DNA of 64,000 nucleotides from CBDFLS01 sp965249185 (GCA_965249185.1 CBDFLS010000002.1:620001-684000); one strand, 5' to 3'; positions 1 to 9,150 are shown, counted from the stretch's first letter. Numbers and translations are program-made. Notes: generated by a model not told the origin, from the letters alone.

Positions 1-244
1 CAAGCGGACTTTCCTCCATCATGAGCCGCTGGAGAAGTGGTCTATCGAGGACTCAAGGGCCGTGATTGAGCGGGTGACCGAGATTTCGAAGGTGGGCGAA
101 AGCAATGCACCTCTGCTCATGGCGGGCTACTGTGAACGAATGGAGTCTGGGAGAGCCACCGTGGCGGGCCACTTCAACGGCAAGATAGACGGTCCGCGTC
201 TCTTTGATCGCGCGCTCAACCCGGAGGAGATTGAGTCACTTAAG
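1..244 (+). pseudogene. N,N-dimethylformamidase large-subunit-like gene, 5' fragment (LamG part)
   Basis: The frame beginning at base 2 reads through to base 244 and matches the LamG region of the intact paralogue at 11550-13832 (shared short motifs MAGYC, GHFNGKIDGP, FxRAL). The true start lies before the window. Reading stops at the IS1380 element inserted at 245, and the gene resumes at 2014. Deleting the IS plus one copy of the 5-bp target duplication joins Glu-Ser-Leu-Lys directly to Asp-Thr-Ala in frame, so this is one gene split by transposition. It is also frameshifted further on, so it is almost certainly dead. Confidence 0.9.
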
Positions 245-401
245 CCCACATTTCCCAGATCAGCCGCGTGGGTGCGTCGTAATCCGGTAAGAGTGCTGCC
301 TATTTGAGCCGCCTACCTGGGCATTATGGGCAGTGTGGGTGCTAGACTGGCCGAGCTAGCGGGTCTAGTTCTGGATACCGCAATCTCGCTGGAGGCACCC
401 A

Positions 402-1757
402 ATGGGTGAAAGCTCCGACACCCCTTTGAAGCTCCAATTCGACCGCAGAGTCCGCCTGGATTTTCGTGGCGCTACCATCACCTCGGACGCCGGACTCCTG
501 GCATGCCGCGAGCTTGATGCCGCTCTGGGGCTCACAGAGACAGCCAACGATTATATCCATGAAAGCCGCACCGGCCGCAATGTGCAACACCCGCTGTTGC
601 CCTTGCTCAGACAATCGGTGTATAGCCGTCTCGCTGGCTATGAGGACACCAACGACGCTGAACGGCTTGCCCAAGACCCGGCTATGCGTGTCATCGTCGG
701 GTGGCAAGGTACTGATAAGCAGGCAGCCAGCACCAATACTATGAGCCGATTTGAGACTGAGGTGTTAACCGAAGAGGAAAACCTGGATGGGCTTGCGCGC
801 CTGAATGTTGAGTGGGTGGACAGGGCCATGGCCCAGACATCTCACCAGCGAGTTATCCTAGACATGGACAGCTCTGAAAGCCCGGTGCATGGGCAGCAAG
901 AGGGAGTCGCCTACAACGGCCACTTCGAGTCCGTATGTTATCACCCGCTCTTCCTGTTCAACCATTTCGGAGATTGCGAAGGTGCAATGCTTCGCCCGGG
1001 CAACGTCCACAGCGCTGAGCGGTGGCGGGAGGTTCTGGAGCCCGTCGTGAAGCGATACCAGGAGAAAGGAGTCCGGCTGCTGTTCCGGGCCGATGCTGCC
1101 TTTGCCAAGCCCGAGGTGTACGAGTACCTGGAGTCAAGGGACACTGGCTACGCTATGCGGCTTCCGGCCAACGAGGTATTACAAGGAAACATCCGGCACC
1201 TGCTGAAGCGGCCCGTGGGCAGGCCGCCTAAAGCCTGCCCTGAGCCTGTCGAAGGGAAGCCCGTAGTCCGGTATCACGACTTCGTTTACCAGGCCCAGAG
1301 CTGGGACATTCCCCGGCGTGTGGTCGCCAAGGTGGAGTGGCGCCAGGGTGAGCTATTCCCGAGGGTCGGGTTCGTCGTCACCAACCTCAACCTACCGCCG
1401 GCAGGCGTAACCCACTTCTACAACGGGCGGGGCACGGCCGAGCAGTGGATCAAGGAAGGTAAATACGCCCTGAACTGGACGCGGCTCTCGTGTCACAGGT
1501 TCGTTGCTAACCAGGTGAGGCTGTGGCTGTTTGTGCTGGCCTACAACCTGGGCAACTTCATGAGAAGGCTGACTTTGCCAGAGTCAGTGAAACACTGGTC
1601 ACTGCGAAGCGTGCAGACCAAGCTCATCAAGATGGGTGGACGTCTGGTGCGGCATGCCAGGAGGTTGGTGTTTCAGCTTGCTGAGGTGGCAGTGTCCCGG
1701 GAGGTATTCCGGCAAGTGTTGGAGCGTATCGCCGGGCTCCATCCAGCACCAGGGTAG
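402..1757 (+). CDS. IS1380-family transposase
   Basis: A 451-residue DDE transposase that would cut and paste its own element. The C-terminal catalytic block fits the IS4-type Y-(2)-R-(3)-E-(6)-K signature at FYNGRGTAEQ...EGK (Glu347). This copy has Trp349 where copy 2 has Arg, inside the E-(6)-K spacer. Around residue 280 the short PEPVEG stretch is encoded by a CTGAGCCTGTCGAAGGG sequence, which looks like a REP-type repeat read through in frame. The length suits the family. Whether the Arg-to-Trp change affects activity cannot be told from sequence. Confidence 0.95.
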   Translation: MGESSDTPLKLQFDRRVRLDFRGATITSDAGLLACRELDAALGLTETANDYIHESRTGRNVQHPLLPLLRQSVYSRLAGYEDTNDAERLAQDPAMRVIVGWQGTDKQAASTNTMSRFETEVLTEEENLDGLARLNVEWVDRAMAQTSHQRVILDMDSSESPVHGQQEGVAYNGHFESVCYHPLFLFNHFGDCEGAMLRPGNVHSAERWREVLEPVVKRYQEKGVRLLFRADAAFAKPEVYEYLESRDTGYAMRLPANEVLQGNIRHLLKRPVGRPPKACPEPVEGKPVVRYHDFVYQAQSWDIPRRVVAKVEWRQGELFPRVGFVVTNLNLPPAGVTHFYNGRGTAEQWIKEGKYALNWTRLSCHRFVANQVRLWLFVLAYNLGNFMRRLTLPESVKHWSLRSVQTKLIKMGGRLVRHARRLVFQLAEVAVSREVFRQVLERIAGLHPAPG

Positions 1758-1919
1758 CGATTATCCTTGAGGTCATCAGAGGTGAAGAGAGGCAACCAAG
1801 GGCGAGGTGCGCGCCCGGAGGAGTTTGAAGGGAGTGCAAACGTGGTGAAAGCCACCTCCGCTGCCTGGGGCCGCTAACTCACCACGCCGAGAGATGGTTT
1901 TGTGCGCTTGATTGGATGG

Positions 1920-1948
1920 TTGACGGCATCCGTGACTGATACTACGAT
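1920..1948 (+). promoter_or_regulatory. Outward-facing promoter at the right end of IS1380 copy 1
   Basis: TTGACG (1920-1925), a 17-base spacer, then TACGAT (1943-1948), pointing out of the element 60 bp before its right end. It could drive the 3' fragment of the disrupted gene. Elements such as ISEcp1 in the same family are known to activate neighbours this way. Prediction only. Confidence 0.5.
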
Positions 1949-2008
1949 GGCTCTCGTCGAGGATGGTGCGTTGCTTGGACCCAGGCAGCTTGATATGGGT
2001 AATTCCGG

Positions 2009-3566
2009 TTAAGGATACCGCGCTGCGGCCCAGCCTTGGTTCGGCAGTGATCGGCGCATGGGACCTCGGCCGGGACTTTGCATCCGTCCGGGTGACCGAC
2101 GTATCGCCCCACGGACTGCACGGCCATGTGGTGAACATGCCGGTGAGGGCAGTGACTGGCCACAACTGGAGCGGCGACGCCCACAGCTTCCAGCAGGCGC
2201 CCGGCGAGTATGCCGCGATCCATTTCCACGACGACGATCTGGAGGACGCTGGCTGGGAGACGGACTTTGAACTCCTGGTGGCGCCGGACATGAGGAGCGG
2301 CGTGTACGCGGCCCATCTGGTGACGGGAGACGACGAAGACTACGTTCCTTTCTTCGTGCGCCCGGAGCAGGGGAAACCGTCGGCATCTATCCTGTTCCTG
2401 GCGCCCACGGCCAGCTACTTGGCCTATGCCGATGCCAAGTTTTTCGCCGATCCCGACCGGTTCTTCAAAAATCCTGCCGAGCTGCTCCGGCACCAAGGGC
2501 AGGAACCTCTTATCCCGGACCCGCAGATTCAGGACCAGTACGTGGTGGAGCACAACCTGTTGAGCCTCTACGACCACCACTCCGATGGCAGTGGCGTCTC
2601 CCACGCCTCCCGCTTGCGGCCCATGGTCAACATGCGCCCCAAGTACTCCCTGCCGCGGCTGCGAAACCAGGGCAGCGGGATCCCCTATGCCCATCAGTTC
2701 AACGCAGACCTGCACTTCATAGACTGGCTGGAGGCCAAAGGGCATCGCTACGACGTGGTGACCGACGAAGACCTGCACTTCGAAGGGATAGACCTCATAG
2801 ACCCCTATCGTGTCATAGTTACGGGCACCCACCCGGAGTACTGGTCGGCGCAGATGCTGGACGCCCTGGAGGCGTACATCGCCCGTGGCGGCAGAGTGAT
2901 GTACCTGGGGGAAACGGTTTCTTCTGGGTGACCTCCTTCCACCCCGAGCGGCGCCACGTCATAGAGGTGCGCCGGTGGCATGGCACCAGGGCCTGGCAGG
3001 CGGAGCCCGGGGAATACTATCAGGCCAGCACGGGAGAACTGGGCGGACCGTGGCGTTTCAGCGACAGGCCCACCCAACGTATCTTAGGCGTCGGCTTCGC
3101 CGCCCAGGGCTTCGACTACTGCTTGCCCTTCCGTCGCCAAGCGGACGGCTTAGACCCGCGGGCGGCCTTCATCTTTGAGGGCATCGGTAAAGACGAGCTC
3201 ATCGGCGACTTCGGCCTGGTGATGGAGGGCGCTGGGGGCTTCGAGATCGACCGGGTGGACCCATTGCTCGGAACACCTTCTCACACGCTAGTGGTCGCCG
3301 CTGCCACCGGTTTCTCTCCAATCTATACCCGCACGGTAGACGAAATTCTCATGCCACCTCCCGGTGGCGGCCCTCCAGACCCGATGATCAGAGCTGATAT
3401 GACCTACTTCGAGGGCCCAAACGGTGGCGGCGTCTTCTGCGTCAGCTCCATCGCCTGGTGCGGGAGCCTCTCCCACAACGCCTACGACAACAACGTGTCG
3501 CGGATCACCGACAACGTGCTCCGGCGCTTCGCCTCTCCCGAGCCCATACCGCTGCCCGGCGGCTGA
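2009..3566 (+). pseudogene. N,N-dimethylformamidase large-subunit-like gene, 3' fragment with frameshift
   Basis: Continues the gene interrupted at 244. It matches the catalytic C-terminal region (DUF6605-like) of the intact paralogue along its whole length. Besides the IS insertion there is a second lesion: the G run at 2907-2911 has five G where the paralogue's frame requires six. Translation therefore stops at 2929-2931, and the rest of the protein continues in another frame to 3566. Transposition plus frameshift means no functional product is expected. A homologous intact copy lies 8 kb downstream. Confidence 0.9.
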
Positions 3567-3675
3567 TCCCCGTCGGCCCCCATCGACGGCACAACAGGGA
3601 TTGACCTGCCGGCCGTAGTAACCCTAAGTTCCATAAGCACCCCCTGCCCAAAATCACCCCCTGAAGGAGTGTTCC

Positions 3676-4860
3676 GTGGTAAAGACACCGCCGTGGGAGA
3701 AGGGGCTTCGGCCCGAAGTGGCCGAGCATTGGGACGAGTTAGTCCAGCTCCGGCGTACGTTTCACCGGTACCCCGAGCTGTCGCGTCAAGAGTACCGGAC
3801 CCATGAAAGGATCGTGGACTGGCTCACCAGCCACGGTATCGAGGAGATAGAGTCGAAGGCCGGTACAGGCGTCGTAGCGCTTATCAGGGGCGGCCATCCC
3901 GGGCCAACCATCATGTACCGGTGCGATATGGACGGTCTGCCCATTCATGAGGATAGCGGAGCCGAGTACTCGTCCGAGAACCAGGGCGTGATGCACTCGT
4001 GCGGCCACGACGGTCACATGGCCGTCGCCCTGATGCTCGCCTCGCTTCTGCACCGGCGGCGCCAGGGGCTCAAGGGAAACGTGAAAGTGGTCTTCCAACC
4101 CGCCGAGGAGGTCTTCGGAGGGGCCCAGCCCATGATCGATGAGGGCGTCATGGACAACCCGTCCGTCGATGCCGTGCTGGGACTGCACGTCGGCACCATA
4201 CCCCCTGGAACCATTGGCGTCTCCACGGGCGCCACGTTATCGGGGGTGTCAACATTCCAACTACGGGTCCTTGGGAAGGGAGGTCATGCGGCCTCACCCC
4301 ACAAGACTGTGGACCCCATTGTGACGGGCGCACAGCTAGTTACGGCCCTGCAGACCGTGGTGAGCCGGAACGTAGACCCAGCCCAGGCAGCCGTGGTCAC
4401 CGTAGGGACGTTCCACGGCGGGACCAAGGAGAACATCATTCCAGAGTCGGTGGAGCTTACGGGGACCATTCGCGCGTTCAACCTCGGTCTGCTCGATGCG
4501 ATGGCCGAGCGCATCGGCGCCATTGCCAAAGGCACCGCGGAGGCCATGGGGGCGGATATCCAGTTTCAGCACCGGGTCGGCTGTCCGCCGTGCATGAACG
4601 ACCCGGCCTTTGCGGAGCTGGTCCGTCGGCACGCAGCGGCGCTGGTAGGAGCCGAGTCAGTGCGGGAGCGAGTCGTCTCCGCCTCCGACGACATGGCCTA
4701 CTTCTTGCAGAAGGCCCCGGGATGCTACTACCATCTGGGCGGGACCGAGGAAGCCGCCTCTCTCCACCAACCTCATTTCAATTTTGACGACCGTTCCCTG
4801 GCCCTCGGCCTGGAGCTCAATCTCCGGGTGGTCGAGGACTACATGGCGTCTCGATCATAG
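3676..4860 (+). CDS. M20-family metal-dependent amidohydrolase (hippurate / N-acyl-amino-acid hydrolase type)
   Basis: A 394-residue cytosolic zinc peptidase-like enzyme of the M20D/amidohydrolase group, which cleaves N-acyl amino acids or related amides. The metal-binding motif MHSCGHDGH is at residues 106-114 (Cys109, His111) and the catalytic/metal pair Glu144-Glu145 is in FQPAEE. A dimerisation domain follows from about residue 190 to 300. The GTG start is preceded by AAGGAG at 3664-3669. It lies between the broken dimethylformamidase gene and a TRAP permease, consistent with uptake and hydrolysis of amides. The natural substrate is not evident. Confidence 0.9.
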   Translation: MVKTPPWEKGLRPEVAEHWDELVQLRRTFHRYPELSRQEYRTHERIVDWLTSHGIEEIESKAGTGVVALIRGGHPGPTIMYRCDMDGLPIHEDSGAEYSSENQGVMHSCGHDGHMAVALMLASLLHRRRQGLKGNVKVVFQPAEEVFGGAQPMIDEGVMDNPSVDAVLGLHVGTIPPGTIGVSTGATLSGVSTFQLRVLGKGGHAASPHKTVDPIVTGAQLVTALQTVVSRNVDPAQAAVVTVGTFHGGTKENIIPESVELTGTIRAFNLGLLDAMAERIGAIAKGTAEAMGADIQFQHRVGCPPCMNDPAFAELVRRHAAALVGAESVRERVVSASDDMAYFLQKAPGCYYHLGGTEEAASLHQPHFNFDDRSLALGLELNLRVVEDYMASRS

Positions 4861-4943
4861 GCGCCAGGCGTGCGAAGAGGCTGGCGTTCGTTAGGCTATC
4901 GAAGCGTTTGAGGAGTGACGGACCGCCATTGGCCTGCGAAGTC

Positions 4944-4971
4944 GGTTCAACCAACCGGCGTATGCTAAAAT
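4944..4971 (+). promoter_or_regulatory. Putative extended -10 promoter for the fused TRAP permease
   Basis: TGCTAAAAT (-10 TAAAAT at 4966-4971 with the TGn extension) and a weak -35-like GGTTCA 16-17 bases upstream. A transcription start near 4978 would leave almost no leader for the TTG at 4981, and so favours translation from ATG 5011 or 5050. Confidence 0.4.
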
Positions 4972-4980
4972 CCGAGAGGT

Positions 4981-7035
4981 TTGGCTGCTGACGCCGTAGA
5001 CTGGACCGGCATGCAATCACCGTCCGCCGGCGAGACTCTGGGGGCGCTCATGGTCGAGCAGACGAAAGGGGTCATCGAGCACCCGGCTCTTGCGAGAAGG
5101 GTGAGCGCCCGGTTGCTCACCCTTCTCTTCTGGCTCAACCTCACCGCACTTATCGTCATTCACTTCGCCCAGTTCCGAACGTTTCTCTGGAGCGCTTGGG
5201 ACCCGCCCGTTTTCGCCTTTACGGTGGCACATGTCACCGCTGCCGGGTTTATGGTGGTGCTTTGGACGCTGAACCGGAGCAGCTCATTGCCGTCCTGGGT
5301 GATCGGCGGGCTGATGATCGTGGGTTTCACGATCACGGGCTACTATTTCCACACCACTGCACTAGAGATGTCCTTCCGGCCCGCGTTTGGGACGTGGCCC
5401 GACATGATCCTGGGCGCTGTGTTGCTCACCCAGGTCATGTATCTCTCGTGGCGTTATTGGGGCCCGATTTTTCCACTCTTGGGGCTCATCTTTCTCAGCT
5501 ATCCGTTCATTGCCGACAGCCTGTCGGGCCCATTCCGCGGCCCACCCCTGGAGGTCCAAGAGATCGCAACCCGGGTGGCGCACCGCATGTTCAGTGGCAT
5601 CGCGGATATCTCGGCGCGTTTCTTGTGGCTGCTTATTTTCTGGGGGCTGCTGCTGAGCACCGCCGGTGGAGGCATAGCGCTGATGGGCCTGGCGCGCATG
5701 CTCTCCCGGGGGATGGCCGGCGGACCGGCCGTCGGCTGCCTGGTGGCAAGCGCCGTGGCCGGGTCTTTCATCGGCGCCGGCACCTCCAACGTGGCCATTA
5801 CCGGCTCGATCACCATCCCGGCAATGAGGCGGGCGGGCTACACACCCGAGCAGGCGGCCGCCGTGGAGGCTATCGCGTCCAATGCCTCCTCCATCACTCC
5901 ACCTATTCTCGGAGCCGTCGCCTTCGTCATGATGAATATCCTCCGGATCAACTACCTGGATGTCATCGCCATGTCCATCCTACCGGCGCTCCTGTGGTTC
6001 GTGTCGGTGGGGTTCTACATTTACACGCACGCCAATAAGCACGCTGGAACCATCAAGCCCTTAAGCTCAGACCCGGTGGCGGGCGAGATGGCGATAACGC
6101 GAAGCCTCTACTTCCGGTCAGCGCTGCTGTTGATTGCGCCGATAGCAATCATCATTTACCTCGTCATGCAGGGCTACACCATACGGATGGGAGGACTTAG
6201 CGCTTTTCTGACGACCGTCGTCCTGTCGCTGGCCCTACGGGTCGAGACCCGGTGGTCAGTCTGGTCGGATGGGATACGGAGGGCCGCCTTCAACGCCAGC
6301 GCGGTGACGTTGGTCCTGGTCATTAGCGCTCTCATCGCCGATGTCATCATTTTGACCGGAGTTGGTGGCCGGATGGGGGCTATCATTGAGACCGCGTCCC
6401 GGGGCAACCTCATGCTGGCGGGCCTCATCATGATCGCCATCGGCGTTCTGCTGGGAGCGGCGCTTCCTGCCCTGGCTATCTACCTCATCGTCGCTGGGAC
6501 CTTTGCTCCCGTGCTCACCGGGATGGGCGTTGACTTCCGGGTCTCCCACTACACCGCCTTCTACATAGGCACCCTGAGCGCCATTATCCCGCCCGTGGCC
6601 TCCAGCGCCCTGGTGGCCGCCGCTCTGGCCAATACAACGTACCTGAAGGTGTGCGTGGAAGTGACCAAGATGTCGTGGCCGCTCTGGGTGGCCCCCCTCC
6701 TGTTCTTGGTGGCGCCCGAGCTGTTGCTGCGGGGCGATTCGGGCGCCGCGACCACGATACTCGTTGTTTTTTCCAGTACGGTGGTGATCCTGGGAGTCCA
6801 GGCCGCCACCGCAGGCTGGCTGCTGCGGACACTGAAGCTGCCGGTGCGTATTGCCCTGTACGCCAATTTCGGTTTCCTGGTCGTCGCTCTCAACGAGCAT
6901 TCTCAACTATTCATGTTGATTAGCGTGGTGGTGGTGGCGGTGGCGGTAATCGTCAACACGATGCTGCCGGGAAGGACGTCCAAGCCGGCTGTGGCAGTGA
7001 GTGTCCCCTCCGAGTCGGCTGAACCGGGCGCCTAG
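4981..7035 (+). CDS. TRAP transporter fused permease (DctQM fusion, TAXI/4TM-12TM type)
   Basis: A 684-residue inner-membrane protein with about 16-18 hydrophobic helices, corresponding to the fused small and large permease subunits of TAXI-type TRAP transporters. The DctM core has the glycine-rich segments GSFIGAGTSNVAITGSITIP and SNASSITPPILGAVAF, typical of the ion-coupled transport domain. These systems use an ion gradient and a periplasmic binding protein, but no TAXI binding protein is adjacent. The start is uncertain: TTG 4981 has GAGAGG only one base upstream, and ATG 5011 or 5050 is in frame. The substrate is unknown. Confidence 0.88.
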   Translation: MAADAVDWTGMQSPSAGETLGALMVEQTKGVIEHPALARRVSARLLTLLFWLNLTALIVIHFAQFRTFLWSAWDPPVFAFTVAHVTAAGFMVVLWTLNRSSSLPSWVIGGLMIVGFTITGYYFHTTALEMSFRPAFGTWPDMILGAVLLTQVMYLSWRYWGPIFPLLGLIFLSYPFIADSLSGPFRGPPLEVQEIATRVAHRMFSGIADISARFLWLLIFWGLLLSTAGGGIALMGLARMLSRGMAGGPAVGCLVASAVAGSFIGAGTSNVAITGSITIPAMRRAGYTPEQAAAVEAIASNASSITPPILGAVAFVMMNILRINYLDVIAMSILPALLWFVSVGFYIYTHANKHAGTIKPLSSDPVAGEMAITRSLYFRSALLLIAPIAIIIYLVMQGYTIRMGGLSAFLTTVVLSLALRVETRWSVWSDGIRRAAFNASAVTLVLVISALIADVIILTGVGGRMGAIIETASRGNLMLAGLIMIAIGVLLGAALPALAIYLIVAGTFAPVLTGMGVDFRVSHYTAFYIGTLSAIIPPVASSALVAAALANTTYLKVCVEVTKMSWPLWVAPLLFLVAPELLLRGDSGAATTILVVFSSTVVILGVQAATAGWLLRTLKLPVRIALYANFGFLVVALNEHSQLFMLISVVVVAVAVIVNTMLPGRTSKPAVAVSVPSESAEPGA

Positions 7036-7055
7036 CTAGTCACTGCACAGAACGA

Positions 7056-7084
7056 TTGACAGTGCTTGAGGCCGCCGGTATCGT
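7056..7084 (+). promoter_or_regulatory. Predicted sigma-70-type promoter upstream of the Rieske oxygenase
   Basis: A perfect -35 TTGACA at 7056-7061, a 17-base spacer and TATCGT at 7079-7084. This would give a leader of about 95 bases before the ATG at 7188. Confidence 0.6.
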
Positions 7085-7187
7085 TTGCGCTATGGCGTGC
7101 GCATGTCCACTGCCTTGAATGCAGCTTCGGGTCGTGGGCTAACGTGATGCAACGGAGTCCGGAGGCCCCACGCGAGGGGAGAGGGTC

Positions 7188-8387
7188 ATGACCAGCGAGC
7201 GGCAGACACGCAACGGCCACCGGGACTCGCCCCCCTACGAGCGCGCCGTCCTCGGCTTCCCCAACTACTGGTACCCCGCCTGCGGCGCCAGCGAGGTCGG
7301 CACCCGTCCCAAACCCCTCACGCTCCTGGGCGAGCGCCTGGTCTTCCTCCGCCGCCAAGGCAAAGTCTACGCCATCCAGGACGAGTGCCCCCACCGCGGC
7401 GCCCGCATGGCCCTGGGTAAGTATGAGTTCCCCGGCTCCTCCACCATCACCTGCCGTTTTCACGGCCTCACCTACGACGTCACGAACGGCGCCTGCGTGG
7501 CCGCGCTCACTGACGGCCCCGACAGCCCGGTGGTGGGGAAGCTGCGCATACGCACCTACCCAGCGGAGGAGCGAAAGGGGATTGTGTGGGTGTGGATGGG
7601 CCGGGGGGCCCCGGTGCCCCTGGAGGAGGACGTGCCCAAGCACATCCTACGAGATGACACGATGGTGAAACACACCTACCGAACGGTGTACGGCAACTGG
7701 CGTTACCACGCTGAGCTGGGCGCAGACGGCCACCTGCCCACCCTCCATGCCGACGCTGCTACTAAGTTGTTCCATACGCAGTTCGGGTACCAGTTAGACT
7801 GGGCCCCCGCTATGGGTCCCGACGATGAGGGTGGTAATCCGGGAATGCAGGTCCTGCGGAGGGCGGGTAAGGCGGTGTTCCAAGCGGACTATCCCGGCTT
7901 GGGCAAGTGGCCCCCCAAGCGGTGGTGGAGGTTCCTGAACAGGTACCGTTACGGAACGCGTAAGCCTTCCCAAGGCATCAGCACTTCGGTCCTTCGGCTT
8001 CCCGGCCTGCTGCGGTCGCCCAGCATTCCGATGATCGGGGCGGTGTACTGCGAGTGGTACGTTGCCATCGACGAGGACCACTACCTGTACTTTCAGGTGA
8101 GCTCTATGTGGCCCAGAAACCCCCTCAGTTGGCTGTGGACCAATCTCTGGTTCTATCTGTGGGCAAAGCCCATGAACAACGGTAGGTTCAACTCTCAGGA
8201 CCTGGGCATGCCTGCCGCCGAGACGGAGTTCGAGAAACGTCATGGGGCAAACCCGCCCTCCAGGCTGTACCGGCCCGACTCCTATGTGCTGACCTGGAGA
8301 AAGCTGTGCAACGAGCACGCCCGGGGTGAGACTCGTGTAACCGCGCCGCGGAAGCAGGCAGATGCTGTGGGAACCGAGGCTGGCTAG
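7188..8387 (+). CDS. Rieske [2Fe-2S] aromatic-ring-hydroxylating-type oxygenase, alpha subunit
   Basis: A 399-residue oxygenase. The N-terminal Rieske domain has CPHRGARM (Cys67, His69) and CRFHGLTYD (Cys89, His92). The C-terminal catalytic domain has His182 and His187 in GHLPTLH, spaced as in the 2-His-1-carboxylate iron site, with a likely carboxylate near FNSQD. The usual bridging Asp three residues before the first His is Ala179, with Asp180 one residue closer. Such enzymes hydroxylate or demethylate aromatic or heterocyclic substrates using a separate reductase, which is not nearby. An SD-like GGGAGAGG precedes the ATG. The substrate is unknown. Confidence 0.88.
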   Translation: MTSERQTRNGHRDSPPYERAVLGFPNYWYPACGASEVGTRPKPLTLLGERLVFLRRQGKVYAIQDECPHRGARMALGKYEFPGSSTITCRFHGLTYDVTNGACVAALTDGPDSPVVGKLRIRTYPAEERKGIVWVWMGRGAPVPLEEDVPKHILRDDTMVKHTYRTVYGNWRYHAELGADGHLPTLHADAATKLFHTQFGYQLDWAPAMGPDDEGGNPGMQVLRRAGKAVFQADYPGLGKWPPKRWWRFLNRYRYGTRKPSQGISTSVLRLPGLLRSPSIPMIGAVYCEWYVAIDEDHYLYFQVSSMWPRNPLSWLWTNLWFYLWAKPMNNGRFNSQDLGMPAAETEFEKRHGANPPSRLYRPDSYVLTWRKLCNEHARGETRVTAPRKQADAVGTEAG

Positions 8388-8463
8388 GGTCCCGGCGCCA
8401 TCGCGGGCGCTCACCACGCACCCCGTGAACGATTGTCATTGAGATGACTGGAGAGGTGCGCCT

Positions 8464-8733
8464 ATGACGAGCAGGGCTACCACGGCTTGGGATGTCATCC
8501 GCTGGGACATTCTCGGCGTTATCGCCTTCCGGATTCTCCTCTTTGCTGGGGTCTTCTTCGCAGCTACTTGGGTGGCGATGGTTTTCTGCGGCATGATCGC
8601 CGAGCGCACGGAGGTCGTTACCATCTCCTACCCTACCGCTGCTCTGGGAGTCGTTGGACTGTGGTTGGCCGTCGCCCCCATGGCCTGGCTGGTGGCCTTC
8701 CGTGTGAAAAAGGGGAGCGTCATCAAGTTCTAG
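8464..8733 (+). CDS. Small two-helix membrane protein of unknown function
   Basis: An 89-residue protein with two hydrophobic segments (about residues 16-42 and 57-80) and a short basic C-terminus. GAGAGG precedes the ATG. I do not recognise a family. Most of the gene (from 8524) plus downstream DNA is duplicated at 11203-11491, where it is truncated and carries a stop codon. That partial copy suggests local rearrangement rather than selection. It follows the Rieske gene by 76 bp and could be co-transcribed with it. Confidence 0.6.
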   Translation: MTSRATTAWDVIRWDILGVIAFRILLFAGVFFAATWVAMVFCGMIAERTEVVTISYPTAALGVVGLWLAVAPMAWLVAFRVKKGSVIKF

Positions 8734-8812
8734 GTCGTTCCACGAGCCAGGGCCCCGTGAGGACCTAGCTACGCCTCAGCGCCACGGTCGCTACGCGGCG
8801 GCGAGTGGCTCG
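8524..8812 (+). repeat. 289-bp direct repeat, copy A
   Basis: Near-identical to 11203-11491 (offset 2679). It begins inside the small membrane protein gene and ends at GGCGAGTGGCTCG, inside a degenerate IS1380 transposase relic. The outer flanks of the two copies are unrelated. Confidence 0.9.
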
Positions 8813-8862
8813 CCCAGGACCCGGCCATGCGCGTCATCGCGGGCTGGCGGGGGCCGGAGAAG
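8797..8862 (+). pseudogene. Relic of an IS1380-type transposase
   Basis: In frame, this short stretch reads LAQDPAMRVIAGWRGPEK, against LAQDPAMRVIVGWQGTDK in the intact transposases of this window. Nothing before or after it aligns. It is therefore a roughly 66-bp remnant of a related but diverged element. Its left edge is the right boundary of the 289-bp duplicated segment. Confidence 0.75.
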
Positions 8863-9012
8863 CCGGCGCCGGAGTGGATGGGTGGGGTCCCGGAGAGGAC
8901 TGCGCTCTGTACAAGGGGCGCCGGGGCTCTCCGTGGTTCTGCATGACGATGAATGGTGCCAACACAAGCTTGGGGAGGGCAAAATCGCACTCGAAGACCG
9001 GGGTAACGATGG
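8863..9012. other. Intergenic stretch without recognisable gene
   Basis: Between the transposase relic and the promoter of the next lipoprotein gene I see no convincing ORF, repeat or RNA. Short ORFs on both strands lack ribosome-binding sites and family features. Confidence 0.5.
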
Positions 9013-9041
9013 TTGACAGGCTCCCTGGGCGGGAGTACTCT
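9013..9041 (+). promoter_or_regulatory. Predicted sigma-70-type promoter of the family 5 SBP gene
   Basis: TTGACA at 9013-9018, a 17-base spacer and TACTCT at 9036-9041, about 110 bases before the ATG at 9151. Confidence 0.6.
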
Positions 9042-9150
9042 CCGTCCGCCCCATCGGACTGGGCCATGCCTAGTTGAAATGGGGAATCCCGGATAGACTT
9101 TTCAGATTTTGGTTGTGTGGCCGATTGGACTTCTGAGGGGAGAGGATGCA

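Larger units (their letters stand above)
245..2008 (+). mobile_element. IS1380-family insertion sequence, copy 1
   Basis: A 1764-bp element carrying one transposase gene. Its ends form imperfect terminal inverted repeats: the left end begins CCCACATTTCCCAGATCA and the right end, read inward, begins CCGGAATTACCCATATCA. Direct 5-bp repeats TTAAG flank it at 240-244 and 2009-2013, the expected target duplication. The borders were also fixed by comparison with copy 2 (constant offset 30225). It inserted into a dimethylformamidase-like gene. About 230 bp at the right end carries no ORF but contains an outward-facing promoter-like sequence. Confidence 0.95.
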
